From assembly GCA_013378375.1 (NCBI GenBank), contig JACAFT010000011.1:1-29253 (forward strand): a stretch of DNA of 29,253 nucleotides, given 5' to 3'. The position numbers and the translations under genes were made by a program. Of the stretch, positions 1 to 7,978 are shown piece by piece (the stretch's first letter is position 1; every line of letters starts with the position of its first letter). Source of the stretch: UBA57 sp013378375 (GTDB lineage: Archaea; Thermoproteota; Nitrososphaeria; Nitrososphaerales; UBA57). The notes under the pieces were generated by a model. It saw only the letters and a program-made list of their open reading frames with translations, had not been told where the DNA came from and made no database searches.

Positions 1-132
1 GTAGGTGTTTCTGTAGGTGTTTCTGTAGGTGTTTCTGTAGGTGTTTCTGTAGGTGTTTCTGTAGGTGTTTCTGTAGGTGTTTCTGTAGGTGTTTCTGTAG
101 GTGTTTCTGTAGGTGTTTCTGTAGGTGTTTCT
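1..132 (-). repeat. Perfect 12-bp tandem repeat in the uS3 coding tail
   Basis: Eleven exact copies of gtaggtgtttct (plus strand) fill positions 1-132 and continue off the window edge. On the coding strand each unit gives Thr-Glu-Thr-Pro in the uS3 frame. No third-position substitution is present, which indicates recent slippage expansion or gene conversion. As the unit is four codons, copy-number change alters tail length without breaking the frame. Confidence 0.97.
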
Positions 133-746
133 GTAGAAACTTTTGGTTTATGTTTAAACTCACTGACATATTTTTCAGGCAATGCAATACTAACTTTTAT
201 ACCAACAAGTCCGACTTTCAACAACGATTCAATTGATGAAGTATCAACAGATTGCGATGCGGTAAAACCTGCTTTTGGAACTACTCCAGATTTAAATTTT
301 TCATAATTAGCTCGATCACTACGCATTTTACCCGCAACAGAAATTTCTACGCCTCTTGCACCAGCATTCATAATCATTCTCATATTCCAATTAGCTGCAC
401 GTCGAATAGGAGTACCACGATTAACAGAAGATGCTAAGCGACTTGCCATAATAGCTGCATTCAATTCAGGAACTTTTACTTCGGTCACAGAAATTTGCGG
501 ATTACTTAATTTAAATGTAGTTTCAATTGATTCAGTAAGAGCACGAATACCAGCACCACGTCTTCCAATTACAAGACCAGGTTTATTTACAAAGATATTC
601 AAATTTGTTCCTACAGGAGTATTTGTTATTTCAACTGAAGAATAACCAGCGTCAGTTAAACTATTTCGAAGAAAATCATCTAGCTCAGAAATACGAGAAT
701 GCTTGTCGAGTACCTTTTTTATCATAGTTGTTTGTGATTTTTCCAT
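1..746 (-). CDS. rps3: 30S ribosomal protein uS3 (S3), partial, with Thr-Glu-Thr-Pro repeat tail
   Basis: Small-subunit protein at the mRNA entry side of the 30S head. I translated it by hand from the ATG at 744-746; the frame stays open to the left edge, so the C-terminus is missing. About 205 residues of core are visible, with the KH-domain signature GLVIGRRGAGI near residues 59-69 and the conserved NRGTPIRRAANWNMR stretch characteristic of archaeal S3. After the core (ending LPEKYVSEFKHKPKVS) the frame enters at least eleven perfect TETP repeats encoded by a 12-bp unit. It is the last visible gene of the S10-type operon, 7 bp after the uL22 stop, with AGGT overlapping that stop as a possible ribosome-binding site. 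Core identity is certain; the tail length is unknown. Confidence 0.96.
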   Translation of the reverse strand, partial: MEKSQTTMIKKVLDKHSRISELDDFLRNSLTDAGYSSVEITNTPVGTNLNIFVNKPGLVIGRRGAGIRALTESIETTFKLSNPQISVTEVKVPELNAAIMASRLASSVNRGTPIRRAANWNMRMIMNAGARGVEISVAGKMRSDRANYEKFKSGVVPKAGFTASQSVDTSSIESLLKVGLVGIKVSIALPEKYVSEFKHKPKVSTETPTETPTETPTETPTETPTETPTETPTETPTETPTETPTETP

Positions 747-753
747 TACTATA

Positions 754-1209
754 TCAACCTGCAACAATTTCTATATGTACGAGTTCATGCATACGAGGAG
801 AACTACGTCCCATAGCTCTGGGTATATAACCAGGAATTGTACGTCCCCGATGAGTAGCAGCATGAATGATTCGAATACTTGAAGTGTCTAAACCTTTAAA
901 ATCAGCATTTGATTCAACTTCACGAAGAATTATTGATATATGTTTAGAAACTTTAACAGGAAACTTACCAGCGTGAAACTTTTCAGTAGAACGTTTATGC
1001 GCAACCTCTTTTTTATGTCTACGAAAATGTATAGGGCGATTAAGAGAAATTACATCGTCAAGTAAATCAAGAGCGTCGGTGAGTTTTCTGCCTTTAATAG
1101 TAGCACAAACTTCTCTAGCAGCCTTAGGGCTCATATTAATCTCTCTTCCAGATGCTCGAACATGTACAAGAGGATCAAAATCCTTGAAACTGTATCCAAA
1201 TTTAGGCAA
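754..1209 (-). CDS. rpl22: 50S ribosomal protein uL22 (L22)
   Basis: Large-subunit protein that lines the peptide exit tunnel and binds 23S rRNA; 151 residues, normal for an archaeal L22. The N-terminus FGYSFKDFDPLVHVRASGRE followed by MSPKAAREVC matches the archaeal family (ASGR..I.SPK.AREVC), and the C-terminal THRGRTIPGYIPRAMGR segment corresponds to the conserved hairpin region. The start is TTG at 1207-1209: the codon immediately upstream in frame is TAG, and the next ATG (residue 26) would remove conserved sequence. It lies after uS19 with a 72-bp gap, long for this operon, and just before uS3. Confidence 0.96.
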   Translation of the reverse strand: MPKFGYSFKDFDPLVHVRASGREINMSPKAAREVCATIKGRKLTDALDLLDDVISLNRPIHFRRHKKEVAHKRSTEKFHAGKFPVKVSKHISIILREVESNADFKGLDTSSIRIIHAATHRGRTIPGYIPRAMGRSSPRMHELVHIEIVAG

Positions 1210-1281
1210 CTATATCATACACCACAAACTAGAATTTAGAAATCGATTAAAAAAGATATAAGGCTTTTCCACTTTTATCAT
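1210..1281 (-). other. Possible 23-codon reading frame between uS19 and uL22
   Basis: An ATG (1279-1281) follows the uS19 TAG stop directly. It opens 23 sense codons (MIKVEKPYIFF..., ending WCMI) and ends in TAG at 1210-1212, directly before the uL22 TTG start and in the same frame as uL22. The peptide matches no family I know. It could be a coupling or leader peptide, the remnant of an N-terminal extension of uL22, or chance. The same stretch holds an AT-rich TTATATCTTTTTT element that could act as an internal promoter. Confidence 0.2.
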
Positions 1282-1674
1282 CTATTTCAACGGGACGTAG
1301 AGACTTGATTTAGAAGCACCAATTCCAGGTGTTCCATGTTGTACTTTTTTATTAGTAATAGCATATTCGCCAAGATAATGACCAATCATCGTTGGTTTAA
1401 CTTCAACAGCTTTGAATTCCTTGCCAGTATAAACGTGTATAGTTAAACCCAACATATTTGGAAGAAGCACAAGATCCCTCGAATGTGTTCGAATGGGCTT
1501 GGAAGGATTAGTTTTAGCTTCATTAATTTCGTCAAGAAGTTTTTTCTTAGTATCAGATAATCCTCTAGATAAAGAACGTCTCTGTCTTGAAGGCAATAAT
1601 TTTAGAAATTCTTCCATGGACAGCTTTTGTAGATCTTCCATAGAATAACCTCGATATTTAAATTCTTTAGCCAT
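1282..1674 (-). CDS. rps19: 30S ribosomal protein uS19 (S19)
   Basis: Head protein of the small subunit that forms a complex with uS13. The 130-residue sequence has the usual archaeal N-terminal extension (FKYRGYSMEDLQKLSMEEFL, then the LPSRQRRSLSRG basic stretch). The C-terminal core follows with THSRDLVLLPNMLGLTIHVYTGKEF and the diagnostic IGHYLGEYAITNKKVQHGTPGIGAS. The start is ATG at 1672-1674, 3 bp after the uL2 stop, so translation is probably coupled. Length and order (uL2-uS19-uL22) are normal for the S10 operon. Confidence 0.97.
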   Translation of the reverse strand: MAKEFKYRGYSMEDLQKLSMEEFLKLLPSRQRRSLSRGLSDTKKKLLDEINEAKTNPSKPIRTHSRDLVLLPNMLGLTIHVYTGKEFKAVEVKPTMIGHYLGEYAITNKKVQHGTPGIGASKSSLYVPLK

Positions 1675-1677
1675 AGT

Positions 1678-2421
1678 CTATACCTCTGCAATACGAGATC
1701 GTCTTCTTGATCGTCCAGGCCCTGTTTTACTAGCTGCAATAGAACCAACTTTACGTCCAGGTGGCGCATTTCTTGATGTGGATGTACTTTGATGAGGACT
1801 TTGATGTCTACCTCCACCAAATGGATGATAATGAGATCCCATTGCTACACCTCTTACTTGAGGATGTAATCTACCATAAGCTTTAGCATAATGTGATTTT
1901 TTACCTGCTGTTAAAAATGGTTTGTCTTTTGCACCAGCTGATGCCATTGAACCAATAGTAGCACGACAATTTTTTGGAATAACAATGCTTTTTCCTGATC
2001 GTAATCGAATAACAGAACCAGATGTAGTTTTACTGTAAAGTAGTGCAGAAGTACCTCCAGCCTTTGCAATTTTTCCCCCGTCACCATACTTACGCTCTAT
2101 ATTACAAATAGAAGTTCCTTCTGGAATATCTGATAACGGAAGAATATTACCAGATTCAAGTGGAGCGTCAGAACCAATTGAAACTTTTTGATTAACTCGA
2201 AGTCCAGCAACAGCAGGAACATAAGAAGTACTATTATTAAATATGATTTTAGCAAGAGGAACAGAACGTCCTCGTTCATGTAACAGATCTTTAACTATAC
2301 CAATAGTAGTTTTATCGTGTTCAATGAATGGATACGAAGCAGGAGCAATTTTACCTTTAGGATGACTTCTATACCTCATACCGCCACGGCCACGACGTTG
2401 AACAAGAATTCTTTTACCCAT
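1678..2421 (-). CDS. rpl2: 50S ribosomal protein uL2 (L2)
   Basis: Large-subunit protein near the peptidyl-transferase centre, needed for subunit association. It has 247 residues. Conserved features visible are the N-terminal MGKRILVQRRGRGG, the central IPEGTSICNIERKYGDGGKIAKAGGT, and the C-terminal RLHPQVRGVAMGSHYHPFGGG holding the histidine of the conserved RGVAMN-type loop. Here that loop reads RGVAMGSHYHPFGGG, whereas most L2 proteins have MNPVDHPHGGG. The start ATG is directly adjacent to the uL23 stop with no spacer. Typical archaeal length. Confidence 0.97.
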   Translation of the reverse strand: MGKRILVQRRGRGGMRYRSHPKGKIAPASYPFIEHDKTTIGIVKDLLHERGRSVPLAKIIFNNSTSYVPAVAGLRVNQKVSIGSDAPLESGNILPLSDIPEGTSICNIERKYGDGGKIAKAGGTSALLYSKTTSGSVIRLRSGKSIVIPKNCRATIGSMASAGAKDKPFLTAGKKSHYAKAYGRLHPQVRGVAMGSHYHPFGGGRHQSPHQSTSTSRNAPPGRKVGSIAASKTGPGRSRRRSRIAEV

Positions 2422-2688
2422 CTATAATACACCTAACTTTGTAGCTAAATCAAGAGCAGAACTATCACCCTCGAAAGTAACAAAGGCTTTTTTTCCTTGA
2501 ATAGTATTCGAAGTGTTAATTGATTTCACTTTAACCTCGTATAAAATAGTAAGAGCTTGTTTTATAGTGTTTTTATTAGCTTCTGGTTTCACAATAAAAA
2601 CAAGTTTGTTTTCTTTTTCAATACTATCAAATGTATGTTCAGTAACATATGGCTTAATTACCACTTCAGCAGCTTGATCAGGACGCAT
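2422..2688 (-). CDS. rpl23: 50S ribosomal protein uL23 (L23)
   Basis: Exit-tunnel protein that serves as docking site for SRP and chaperones. I place the start at the ATG at 2686-2688 (MRPDQAAEVVIKPYVTEHT), giving 88 residues, the usual archaeal size. An upstream ATG at 2712 would add MLKNWWRQ, which is not family-like and would enlarge the overlap with uL4. Diagnostic parts are IKPYVTEHTFDSIEKENKLVF at the start and the C-terminal VKSINTSNTIQGKKAFVTFEG. With the chosen start the gene still overlaps the 3' end of uL4 by 11 bp, which suggests translational coupling. Confidence 0.95.
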   Translation of the reverse strand: MRPDQAAEVVIKPYVTEHTFDSIEKENKLVFIVKPEANKNTIKQALTILYEVKVKSINTSNTIQGKKAFVTFEGDSSALDLATKLGVL

Positions 2689-3478
2689 TTGTCTCCACCA
2701 ATTTTTTAACATTATCTGAAAGATTTGAAAACGAACTTTTAGTCCAAATCACTAAACGGCCAGCCTCAGTTCCAGGTGCAACGTCAGTTACTGCAAGATT
2801 TTTTGCTTCAACTAGATCAACTCCAGTGAGATTCTTACAAGCATTACTTAATCCAGAATCATTAGAACAGACAATAAGAGGTCCTTTCTTAATTTTTTTA
2901 TATCTTCCTCTCATCCGAGGTTTACCGGAACGATTAGATACAACAGAAATACGAATTAATTCTTCGCTTAGACCTAAATTAACTAAAGTAAGTTTAATAT
3001 CTTTGGTTCGACTGATTGATTCAATTTCATCAACAACAACTAATGGTAAATGAAGTAATTTGTCAATTTTGTGGCCGCGATTAATAACAAAGTCTCTCTT
3101 CACAGAAGATGAAATTGCAGATATTAATGCAAGAGACTTTTCTTTTTTATTTAGTTTTTGATAAATATTCTTTGAACTAACAGGAGGATGAGTTGCACGT
3201 CCACCAACAACAGAGGCAACACCTGCAGCACTACCTGCACGAGGTCCAGTATGTGATTTAATACGCCCAATCCTAGACATTCCTCTTCCAGTATTCCAAG
3301 ATTCAGTACTACCTCGTTCTCCAGCTAGAGGATCAGAACCGTTTGGCATAAAGCTATGTGATTGAATAGCAAGAACTGATCTTTTGATTAGTTTAGGATT
3401 ATATGGTATAGAAAAGACTTTAGGAATTTCAATCGTCTCAGTTTCATTTCCATCTAAATCATAAACAGGTAATGACAT
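2678..3478 (-). CDS. rpl4: 50S ribosomal protein uL4 (L4, archaeal/eukaryotic L1e type)
   Basis: Large-subunit protein whose extended loop reaches the exit tunnel. It has 266 residues, the normal archaeal length. The loop region contains the basic glycine-rich sequence TGRGMSRIGRIKSHTGPRAG and the ATHPPVSSK motif. The C-terminal half has GRYKKIKKGPLIVCSNDSGL and NLTGVDLVEAKNLAVTDVAPG, both typical of the archaeal/eukaryotic branch. Its ATG (3476-3478) overlaps the uL3 TAA stop by one base (TAATG), the classic coupled arrangement. Confidence 0.97.
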   Translation of the reverse strand: MSLPVYDLDGNETETIEIPKVFSIPYNPKLIKRSVLAIQSHSFMPNGSDPLAGERGSTESWNTGRGMSRIGRIKSHTGPRAGSAAGVASVVGGRATHPPVSSKNIYQKLNKKEKSLALISAISSSVKRDFVINRGHKIDKLLHLPLVVVDEIESISRTKDIKLTLVNLGLSEELIRISVVSNRSGKPRMRGRYKKIKKGPLIVCSNDSGLSNACKNLTGVDLVEAKNLAVTDVAPGTEAGRLVIWTKSSFSNLSDNVKKLVETNAS

Positions 3479-4482
3479 TAACTAAAATCACCTTTTTTTG
3501 TACTAAGTTGTAAGATTTTAGGAGTATCTAACTTTGCAGTAGATTTGCTTCTTACAGGATATCTAACTATAACAGGTCGCTTAACAGGTCCAGGTAATGA
3601 ACCTTTCAATATCATATAATCACCTGGAATAATTCCAAAGTGTAGAAAACCACCGTCAGGATTAACACTTTGTTGTTCTTCATTTGCAATCAACAAAACT
3701 TTTTTGTTAAATTCAGTTCTTTGATGAAAACCCATTTGTCCTGCACGGGGAACTGTATACATAATATTTTGAGGACTCCAAGCACCAACAGTACCAACTT
3801 CTCGAACAGTTTTCCTTGATTTATGTTGTTTCTTTTTAATACCAAAACGTTTTACTGGACCCTGCCATCCTTTTCCTTTTGTTATACCAAGGACATCAAC
3901 CAGCATACCTGATTGAAAAATATCAGTAGCAGAGATAGTTGAACCAAGTTGATTTATCAAATATTCAAATTGAGTATCTATACTACCACCACCCACACCA
4001 ATTTCAAATAAATATGGTTTAATTTGTGATAAACCAGCTTGTTTAGGAGGAACAGAAACAATAGCACTAACTTTAGTAATTAATTCAATATTATCTTGAA
4101 TTTTTTTAATATTTGCATCAGTATTTGAATTTAATTTCTGTTTTCGTAAAATTTCTTTAGAAAGTTTTTTAGCATAAACTTCAGAAAAAACTTTTAATCC
4201 ATCAACAGAAGATTGGTAAGAACGAACACCAACAATTGTAATTGGAGCGCAAGACACTACAGTAGAATGATTAAAAATAGGTTTGCCAAAAGTTGATGAT
4301 TTTTCACGATTGTCAACAGTCAATACATTAATCGAACCCACTTTGAATGCCATAAAACCAAGTAGCTTAGGTTCGTCAGATTTAATTGAAGGCCAAGTTC
4401 TAACTCTAGCATTAAGAGTTCCATGACGACCTCTAGGTCTTACTGCTAATGAACCACGTCTCGGTGCTGAATGTTTTGCCAA
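3478..4482 (-). CDS. rpl3: 50S ribosomal protein uL3 (L3)
   Basis: Early-assembly large-subunit protein near the peptidyl-transferase centre; 334 residues, as expected for archaeal L3. The N-terminus MAKHSAPRRGSLAVRPR is diagnostic, and the ITKGKGWQGPVKRFGIKKKQHKSRK region corresponds to the conserved central finger, followed by GAWSPQNIMYTVPRAGQMG. The start codon is TTG at 4480-4482; no in-frame ATG precedes it before non-family sequence begins. A TTTTATCT box at 4501-4508 lies about 26 bp upstream and could give a leaderless or nearly leaderless transcript. It heads the tight ribosomal block, with eS25 75 bp upstream on the same strand. Confidence 0.96.
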   Translation of the reverse strand: MAKHSAPRRGSLAVRPRGRHGTLNARVRTWPSIKSDEPKLLGFMAFKVGSINVLTVDNREKSSTFGKPIFNHSTVVSCAPITIVGVRSYQSSVDGLKVFSEVYAKKLSKEILRKQKLNSNTDANIKKIQDNIELITKVSAIVSVPPKQAGLSQIKPYLFEIGVGGGSIDTQFEYLINQLGSTISATDIFQSGMLVDVLGITKGKGWQGPVKRFGIKKKQHKSRKTVREVGTVGAWSPQNIMYTVPRAGQMGFHQRTEFNKKVLLIANEEQQSVNPDGGFLHFGIIPGDYMILKGSLPGPVKRPVIVRYPVRSKSTAKLDTPKILQLSTKKGDFS

Positions 4483-4557
4483 ATTAATTCACTTTGATTA
4501 AGATAAAACAACTTTGAATTGATTTTTAAGCATTTTGAATTTCCAGAATTAAAATTG

Positions 4558-4839
4558 TTAAATAATTTTCCAGACATAATGACCAGAATATCCACCAACT
4601 TTTGTGATTAGATTTTTCGACTCTAGATCATTAAGGAATCTAGTCGCAGTAGATGCATTTATGTTAAGAATTTTAGCAGTACCATAGATAGTAATGGCTT
4701 TGTTACCAAATGTATTCTTCAGATTACTTTCGTCTATAGTAGGTAAAAATAATCCATGAGCAAGATTAGTACTAGAATCATCTCTTTTGTTAGATTCGGC
4801 TTTTTTCGAAGATTTTGTATCTTTTTCTGTTTTAGACAT
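4558..4839 (-). CDS. rps25e: 30S ribosomal protein eS25 (S25e)
   Basis: Small-subunit protein found in eukaryotes and part of the archaea, absent from bacteria. The N-terminal third is a lysine/serine-rich tail (MSKTEKDTKSSKKAESNKRDD). The remaining ~60 residues form the winged-helix core, with KAITIYGTAKILNINASTATRFLNDLESKNLITKV matching the S25e pattern (kaIT.y.la..l.InaS.ArrlL..Le.kglI..V). I choose the ATG at 4837-4839 rather than the one at 4860: a TTTATCTTTT box lies about 26 bp upstream of it, while nothing TATA-like sits at that distance from 4860. It runs towards the S10 operon and may be cotranscribed with uL3. Confidence 0.88.
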   Translation of the reverse strand: MSKTEKDTKSSKKAESNKRDDSSTNLAHGLFLPTIDESNLKNTFGNKAITIYGTAKILNINASTATRFLNDLESKNLITKVGGYSGHYVWKII

Positions 4840-4928
4840 ACAATAATTAGTAAAAAACATGAAAAGATAAACTTTATCACGAGTTAGAAAATGATTAAAT
4901 TAATAATATTTGAAATATATCTATCTAT

Positions 4929-6680
4929 GTGGAATACAGGAGGGTTGCAGAAGCCTATGAAAAGATGGAAAAGACTAGAAAAAGATTAGAATTAATAGAT
5001 ATTTTAACAAAACTGCTAGTAGATACGCCAACAGAGATGATTGAAAAAATAGTATATTTAACGCAAGGAAAAATAAAGCCAGATTTTTATGGCATAGAAC
5101 TTGGAATGTCAGATAAATTAGTAATAAGAGCGTTAGAAAAAACTACTTCAATGTCGTCAAATGAGATACAAGAACAATATAATAAAATTGGAGATTTAGG
5201 AGAAGTAACAAAAATGGCTTTAGAAAAAAAGGCACAAACCACATTAATCAAACAAGAATTAACAGTAGAAAGGGTGCATAAAACGTTTGAAGATATAGCA
5301 ACGACTACAGGTCAGGGATCAATAGAAATGAAATTAGCAAAATTATCAGGATTATTATCTGATTGTTCACCTATTGAAGGCAAATATATTATTAGGACAT
5401 TTACAGGAATATTAAGATTAGGAATTGCAGATTATACAGTACTAGATGCGTTATCAATAGCATTTACAAATGATAAAGCTAACAGAAAATATCTTGAAAA
5501 AGCATATAATATTTCAGGTGATTTAGGAAAAGTCGCAAAAACTGTTGCACAAGAAGGATTAGATGAATTAAACAAGATCAAAATAACAGTAGGAAATCCA
5601 ATTAGACCTATGCTTGCAGAGAGACTAAGTTCTGCAGATGAAATTATTAAAAAAATTGAAGGAAAAGTAGGTATAGAATATAAATTAGATGGAGAAAGAT
5701 TACAAATTCATTTAAACAAACAAGTTGTGAAAATTTTTTCAAGAAGTTTAGAAAACATAACAGCACATTATCCTGATGTAGAAAGAATAATGAAAAAATT
5801 AAAAATAGAAAATATGATAATTGAAGCAGAAGCAGTTGCAATAGATAATAAGAGTAATAATTTCTTACCTTTTCAGGAACTAATGCATAGAAGAAGAAAA
5901 CATCGAATTGAAGAAGCAGTTAAAAATTATCCAATATCAATTAATTTATTTGACATATTATATCTTAATGACAAAGATTTAACAGATCATACCTACAAAA
6001 AAAGAAGAGAAATACTAGAAAATATCACGAAAAAATCAAAAGATCTCAACATCATTAAACAAACTATTACAGACAACCCAGAAAAAATTAATAATTTCTT
6101 AGAAAAGTCAATAGAAGAAGGTTGTGAAGGTCTAGTAATCAAGGATTTAAATGGAACATACAGGGCAGGAGCAAGAGAATATCTTTGGATCAAATTAAAG
6201 AAAGAATACAATACAGAAATGTCAGATACACTGGATTTAGTTGTTATTGGTGGAATATACGGAAAAGGAAAGAGAGTAAACACTTATGGCGCATTACTTC
6301 TGGCATCGTATGATAAAGAAAGTAACAAATTCAGAAGTTTTTGTAAAGTTGGAACAGGATTTACTGATGAGAATTTAAGACTCATTTATGACAAACTACA
6401 AAAAAACAAAATAAATGAAAAATATATAACAATAGATTCTAAAATGCAGGCAGATGTATGGTTTAAACCAAATTTAGTTATAGAAATCAGTGGAACAGAA
6501 ATAACATTAAGTCCAATACATACTTCGAATAAAAATGAAATTAGAAAAAATTTTGGATTGGCATTAAGGTTTCCAATATTCACAGGAAGAATTAGAGAAG
6601 ATAAATTACCTCAAGATGTAACAACTACAATGGAAATTAGAAAATTATACGAAAAACAATTAAAAAAAGTACTAAAATAA
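4929..6680 (+). CDS. lig: ATP-dependent DNA ligase
   Basis: Seals nicks in duplex DNA during replication and repair through a lysine-AMP intermediate. The 583 residues match the archaeal ligase I size. An N-terminal DNA-binding domain (about 1-220) contains GILRLGIADYTVLDALS. The nucleotidyltransferase domain follows with motif I KLDGE, catalytic K252, then FDILYL (motif III), EGCEGLVIKDL (motif IV) and LWIKLKKEY (motif V). The OB-fold domain ends near residue 583. The start is GTG at 4929-4931 because EYRRVAEAYEKMEKTRKRLE aligns with the family N-terminus; the overlapping ATG at 4927 is in another frame. It is divergent from eS25 across a short AT-rich spacer. Confidence 0.95.
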   Translation: MEYRRVAEAYEKMEKTRKRLELIDILTKLLVDTPTEMIEKIVYLTQGKIKPDFYGIELGMSDKLVIRALEKTTSMSSNEIQEQYNKIGDLGEVTKMALEKKAQTTLIKQELTVERVHKTFEDIATTTGQGSIEMKLAKLSGLLSDCSPIEGKYIIRTFTGILRLGIADYTVLDALSIAFTNDKANRKYLEKAYNISGDLGKVAKTVAQEGLDELNKIKITVGNPIRPMLAERLSSADEIIKKIEGKVGIEYKLDGERLQIHLNKQVVKIFSRSLENITAHYPDVERIMKKLKIENMIIEAEAVAIDNKSNNFLPFQELMHRRRKHRIEEAVKNYPISINLFDILYLNDKDLTDHTYKKRREILENITKKSKDLNIIKQTITDNPEKINNFLEKSIEEGCEGLVIKDLNGTYRAGAREYLWIKLKKEYNTEMSDTLDLVVIGGIYGKGKRVNTYGALLLASYDKESNKFRSFCKVGTGFTDENLRLIYDKLQKNKINEKYITIDSKMQADVWFKPNLVIEISGTEITLSPIHTSNKNEIRKNFGLALRFPIFTGRIREDKLPQDVTTTMEIRKLYEKQLKKVLK

Positions 6681-6726
6681 ATATTACAATGAATGTTTTT
6701 TAAGATGTTTATTATAAATAACTAAT

Positions 6727-7380
6727 ATGTTTTCTGGAGAATCTGAGTCCCAAGCTAGAAGAAGGACTCTATCAGTATTACTTGATGAAACAAGAAAAGT
6801 ACTTGATTCATCAAGAGAATTAAGCAATGTATTCGAAGCAGTTGTAAAAAATGATCTAAAGAGTGTCGAATCTTCAATAAATAAAATTAGTGAAGCTGAA
6901 GATGAAGTTGAAGGATATAGAAGAGCTCTAACAAGAGAATTAGCAGAAGTGGGAAGTTTGTTAATGAATAGAGAAGATCTACTAAAAACTGCGTACGAAA
7001 TAGAAGAAATAGTAGGGTATACTAGTGGAGTTGCATTTCGACTATCTATTGTTGATAATAAATCAGTAAAAAAAGCAGCAATACAAAAAGAATTTGAAGA
7101 ACTACTATCAACAACGGTAGATTTAGTATATAGATTAAATGAAATGGTCAGATCATTATCAATTAATCCAAAGGCAGTGATTGATATTGCCATTGAATTA
7201 CAAAAAATCGAGCGACAAACAGATTTGAAATATAGAAATCTTGTAAAAATTATAATAAAAGAGGTTACATCACCTAAAGAGGCAATGCTGTTAAAAGATG
7301 CTGCAGAACATATAGAAGAAATGGCAGATAGATGTTTATCTGCGTCAGATTCAATAACAATCATTGCAATTGGTTTATAA
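6727..7380 (+). CDS. DUF47 / PhoU-like phosphate-transport regulator family protein
   Basis: A 217-residue, all-helical, charged protein with no membrane segment, fitting the DUF47 family of PhoU-like helical bundles that bind metal and often regulate Pit-type phosphate transporters. Family-like features are the E/D-rich helices, for example ISEAEDEVEGYRRALTRELAEVG near residues 54-77, and a C-terminal LLKDAAEHIEEMADRCLSASDSI resembling the PhoU repeat end (hleriaDra). No transporter gene is adjacent. It is followed after a single base by the tRNA splicing endonuclease gene, so the two are probably cotranscribed, although no functional link is known. An AT-rich TTTATTATAAATA element at 6709-6721 precedes the ATG. 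Confidence 0.78.
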   Translation: MFSGESESQARRRTLSVLLDETRKVLDSSRELSNVFEAVVKNDLKSVESSINKISEAEDEVEGYRRALTRELAEVGSLLMNREDLLKTAYEIEEIVGYTSGVAFRLSIVDNKSVKKAAIQKEFEELLSTTVDLVYRLNEMVRSLSINPKAVIDIAIELQKIERQTDLKYRNLVKIIIKEVTSPKEAMLLKDAAEHIEEMADRCLSASDSITIIAIGL

Positions 7381-7381
7381 C

Positions 7382-7942
7382 ATGTCGAAGAAAACATTCA
7401 GAGGAGAATTAGTAGAAAATAGAGTTGTAATTTGGAATTTAGAATCTTCAAAAAAAGTTTTCGGAGAAGGATATTTCGGCAAACCATTAGGTGTACCAAA
7501 ACCAAAAGGAACAGACTTTGACGCTCCATTAATATTAGATTTAATTGAAGGATATCACCTATTACTTGAAAAAAAAATTAAAATTTATGATTCAGAAACT
7601 GGAAAAGTCGTATCACAAAAACGACTAAAAGAAAAATGTGAAAATGAATATGTATTGTTTAAAGAAAAATTAATGGTTTATAGAGAACTACGAGACAGAG
7701 GATATATTGTAACACCAGGAATAAAATTTGGAAGTGATTTTGCAGTATATGAACACGGTCCAGGAATAGACCACGCACCTTATATTATACAAGTAATGGT
7801 TCCTAAAGCGAATTTAACTGCGACAGGAATAGTACTTGCAGGGCGCCTAGCCACAACCGTAAAAAAGAAATTCCTAATTGCCATAGCAGACACGAATAAA
7901 GAACAAGTGGAATTCTTATCATTTGATTGGTGGAGAGCCTAA
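7382..7942 (+). CDS. endA: tRNA-splicing endonuclease, homotetramer type
   Basis: Cuts bulge-helix-bulge structures in precursor tRNAs to release introns. I start at ATG 7382 (MSKKTFRGELVENRVVIW), giving 186 residues, the size of the one-domain archaeal EndA; the upstream frame would only add MQLVYN inside the DUF47 gene. The C-terminal catalytic fold has FGSDFAVYEHGPGIDHAPYIIQV and RLATTVKKKFLIAI, which supply the expected Tyr/His/Lys triad, probably Y123, H131 and K162. The spacing between Tyr and His is slightly shorter than in some relatives. The window also encodes a plausible substrate, the intron-containing tRNA-Arg at 27695-27782. Confidence 0.93.
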   Translation: MSKKTFRGELVENRVVIWNLESSKKVFGEGYFGKPLGVPKPKGTDFDAPLILDLIEGYHLLLEKKIKIYDSETGKVVSQKRLKEKCENEYVLFKEKLMVYRELRDRGYIVTPGIKFGSDFAVYEHGPGIDHAPYIIQVMVPKANLTATGIVLAGRLATTVKKKFLIAIADTNKEQVEFLSFDWWRA

Positions 7943-7943
7943 T

Positions 7944-7955
7944 TTAATTTTTATA
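7944..7955 (+). promoter_or_regulatory. Putative box A (TATA) upstream of trmI
   Basis: The sequence ttaatttttata, ending about 24 bp before the trmI ATG, sits where an archaeal TATA box would lie for a leaderless mRNA. Assigned by position and composition only; the region is AT-rich throughout. Confidence 0.35.
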
Positions 7956-7978
7956 CAACAAGAAATACCCAAAAATAC

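Noticed and set aside
1..132. Repeat array considered as CRISPR or telomere-like DNA.
   Set aside because: Units are directly adjacent with no spacers, and the array is in frame with the uS3 gene as Thr-Glu-Thr-Pro.
6684..7397. Long serine-rich reading frame on the minus strand, 237 codons.
   Set aside because: It lies antisense to the DUF47 gene over its whole length; its Ser/Ile-rich composition is what the complement of an AT-rich Glu/Lys-rich gene gives, and the plus-strand frame has family features.
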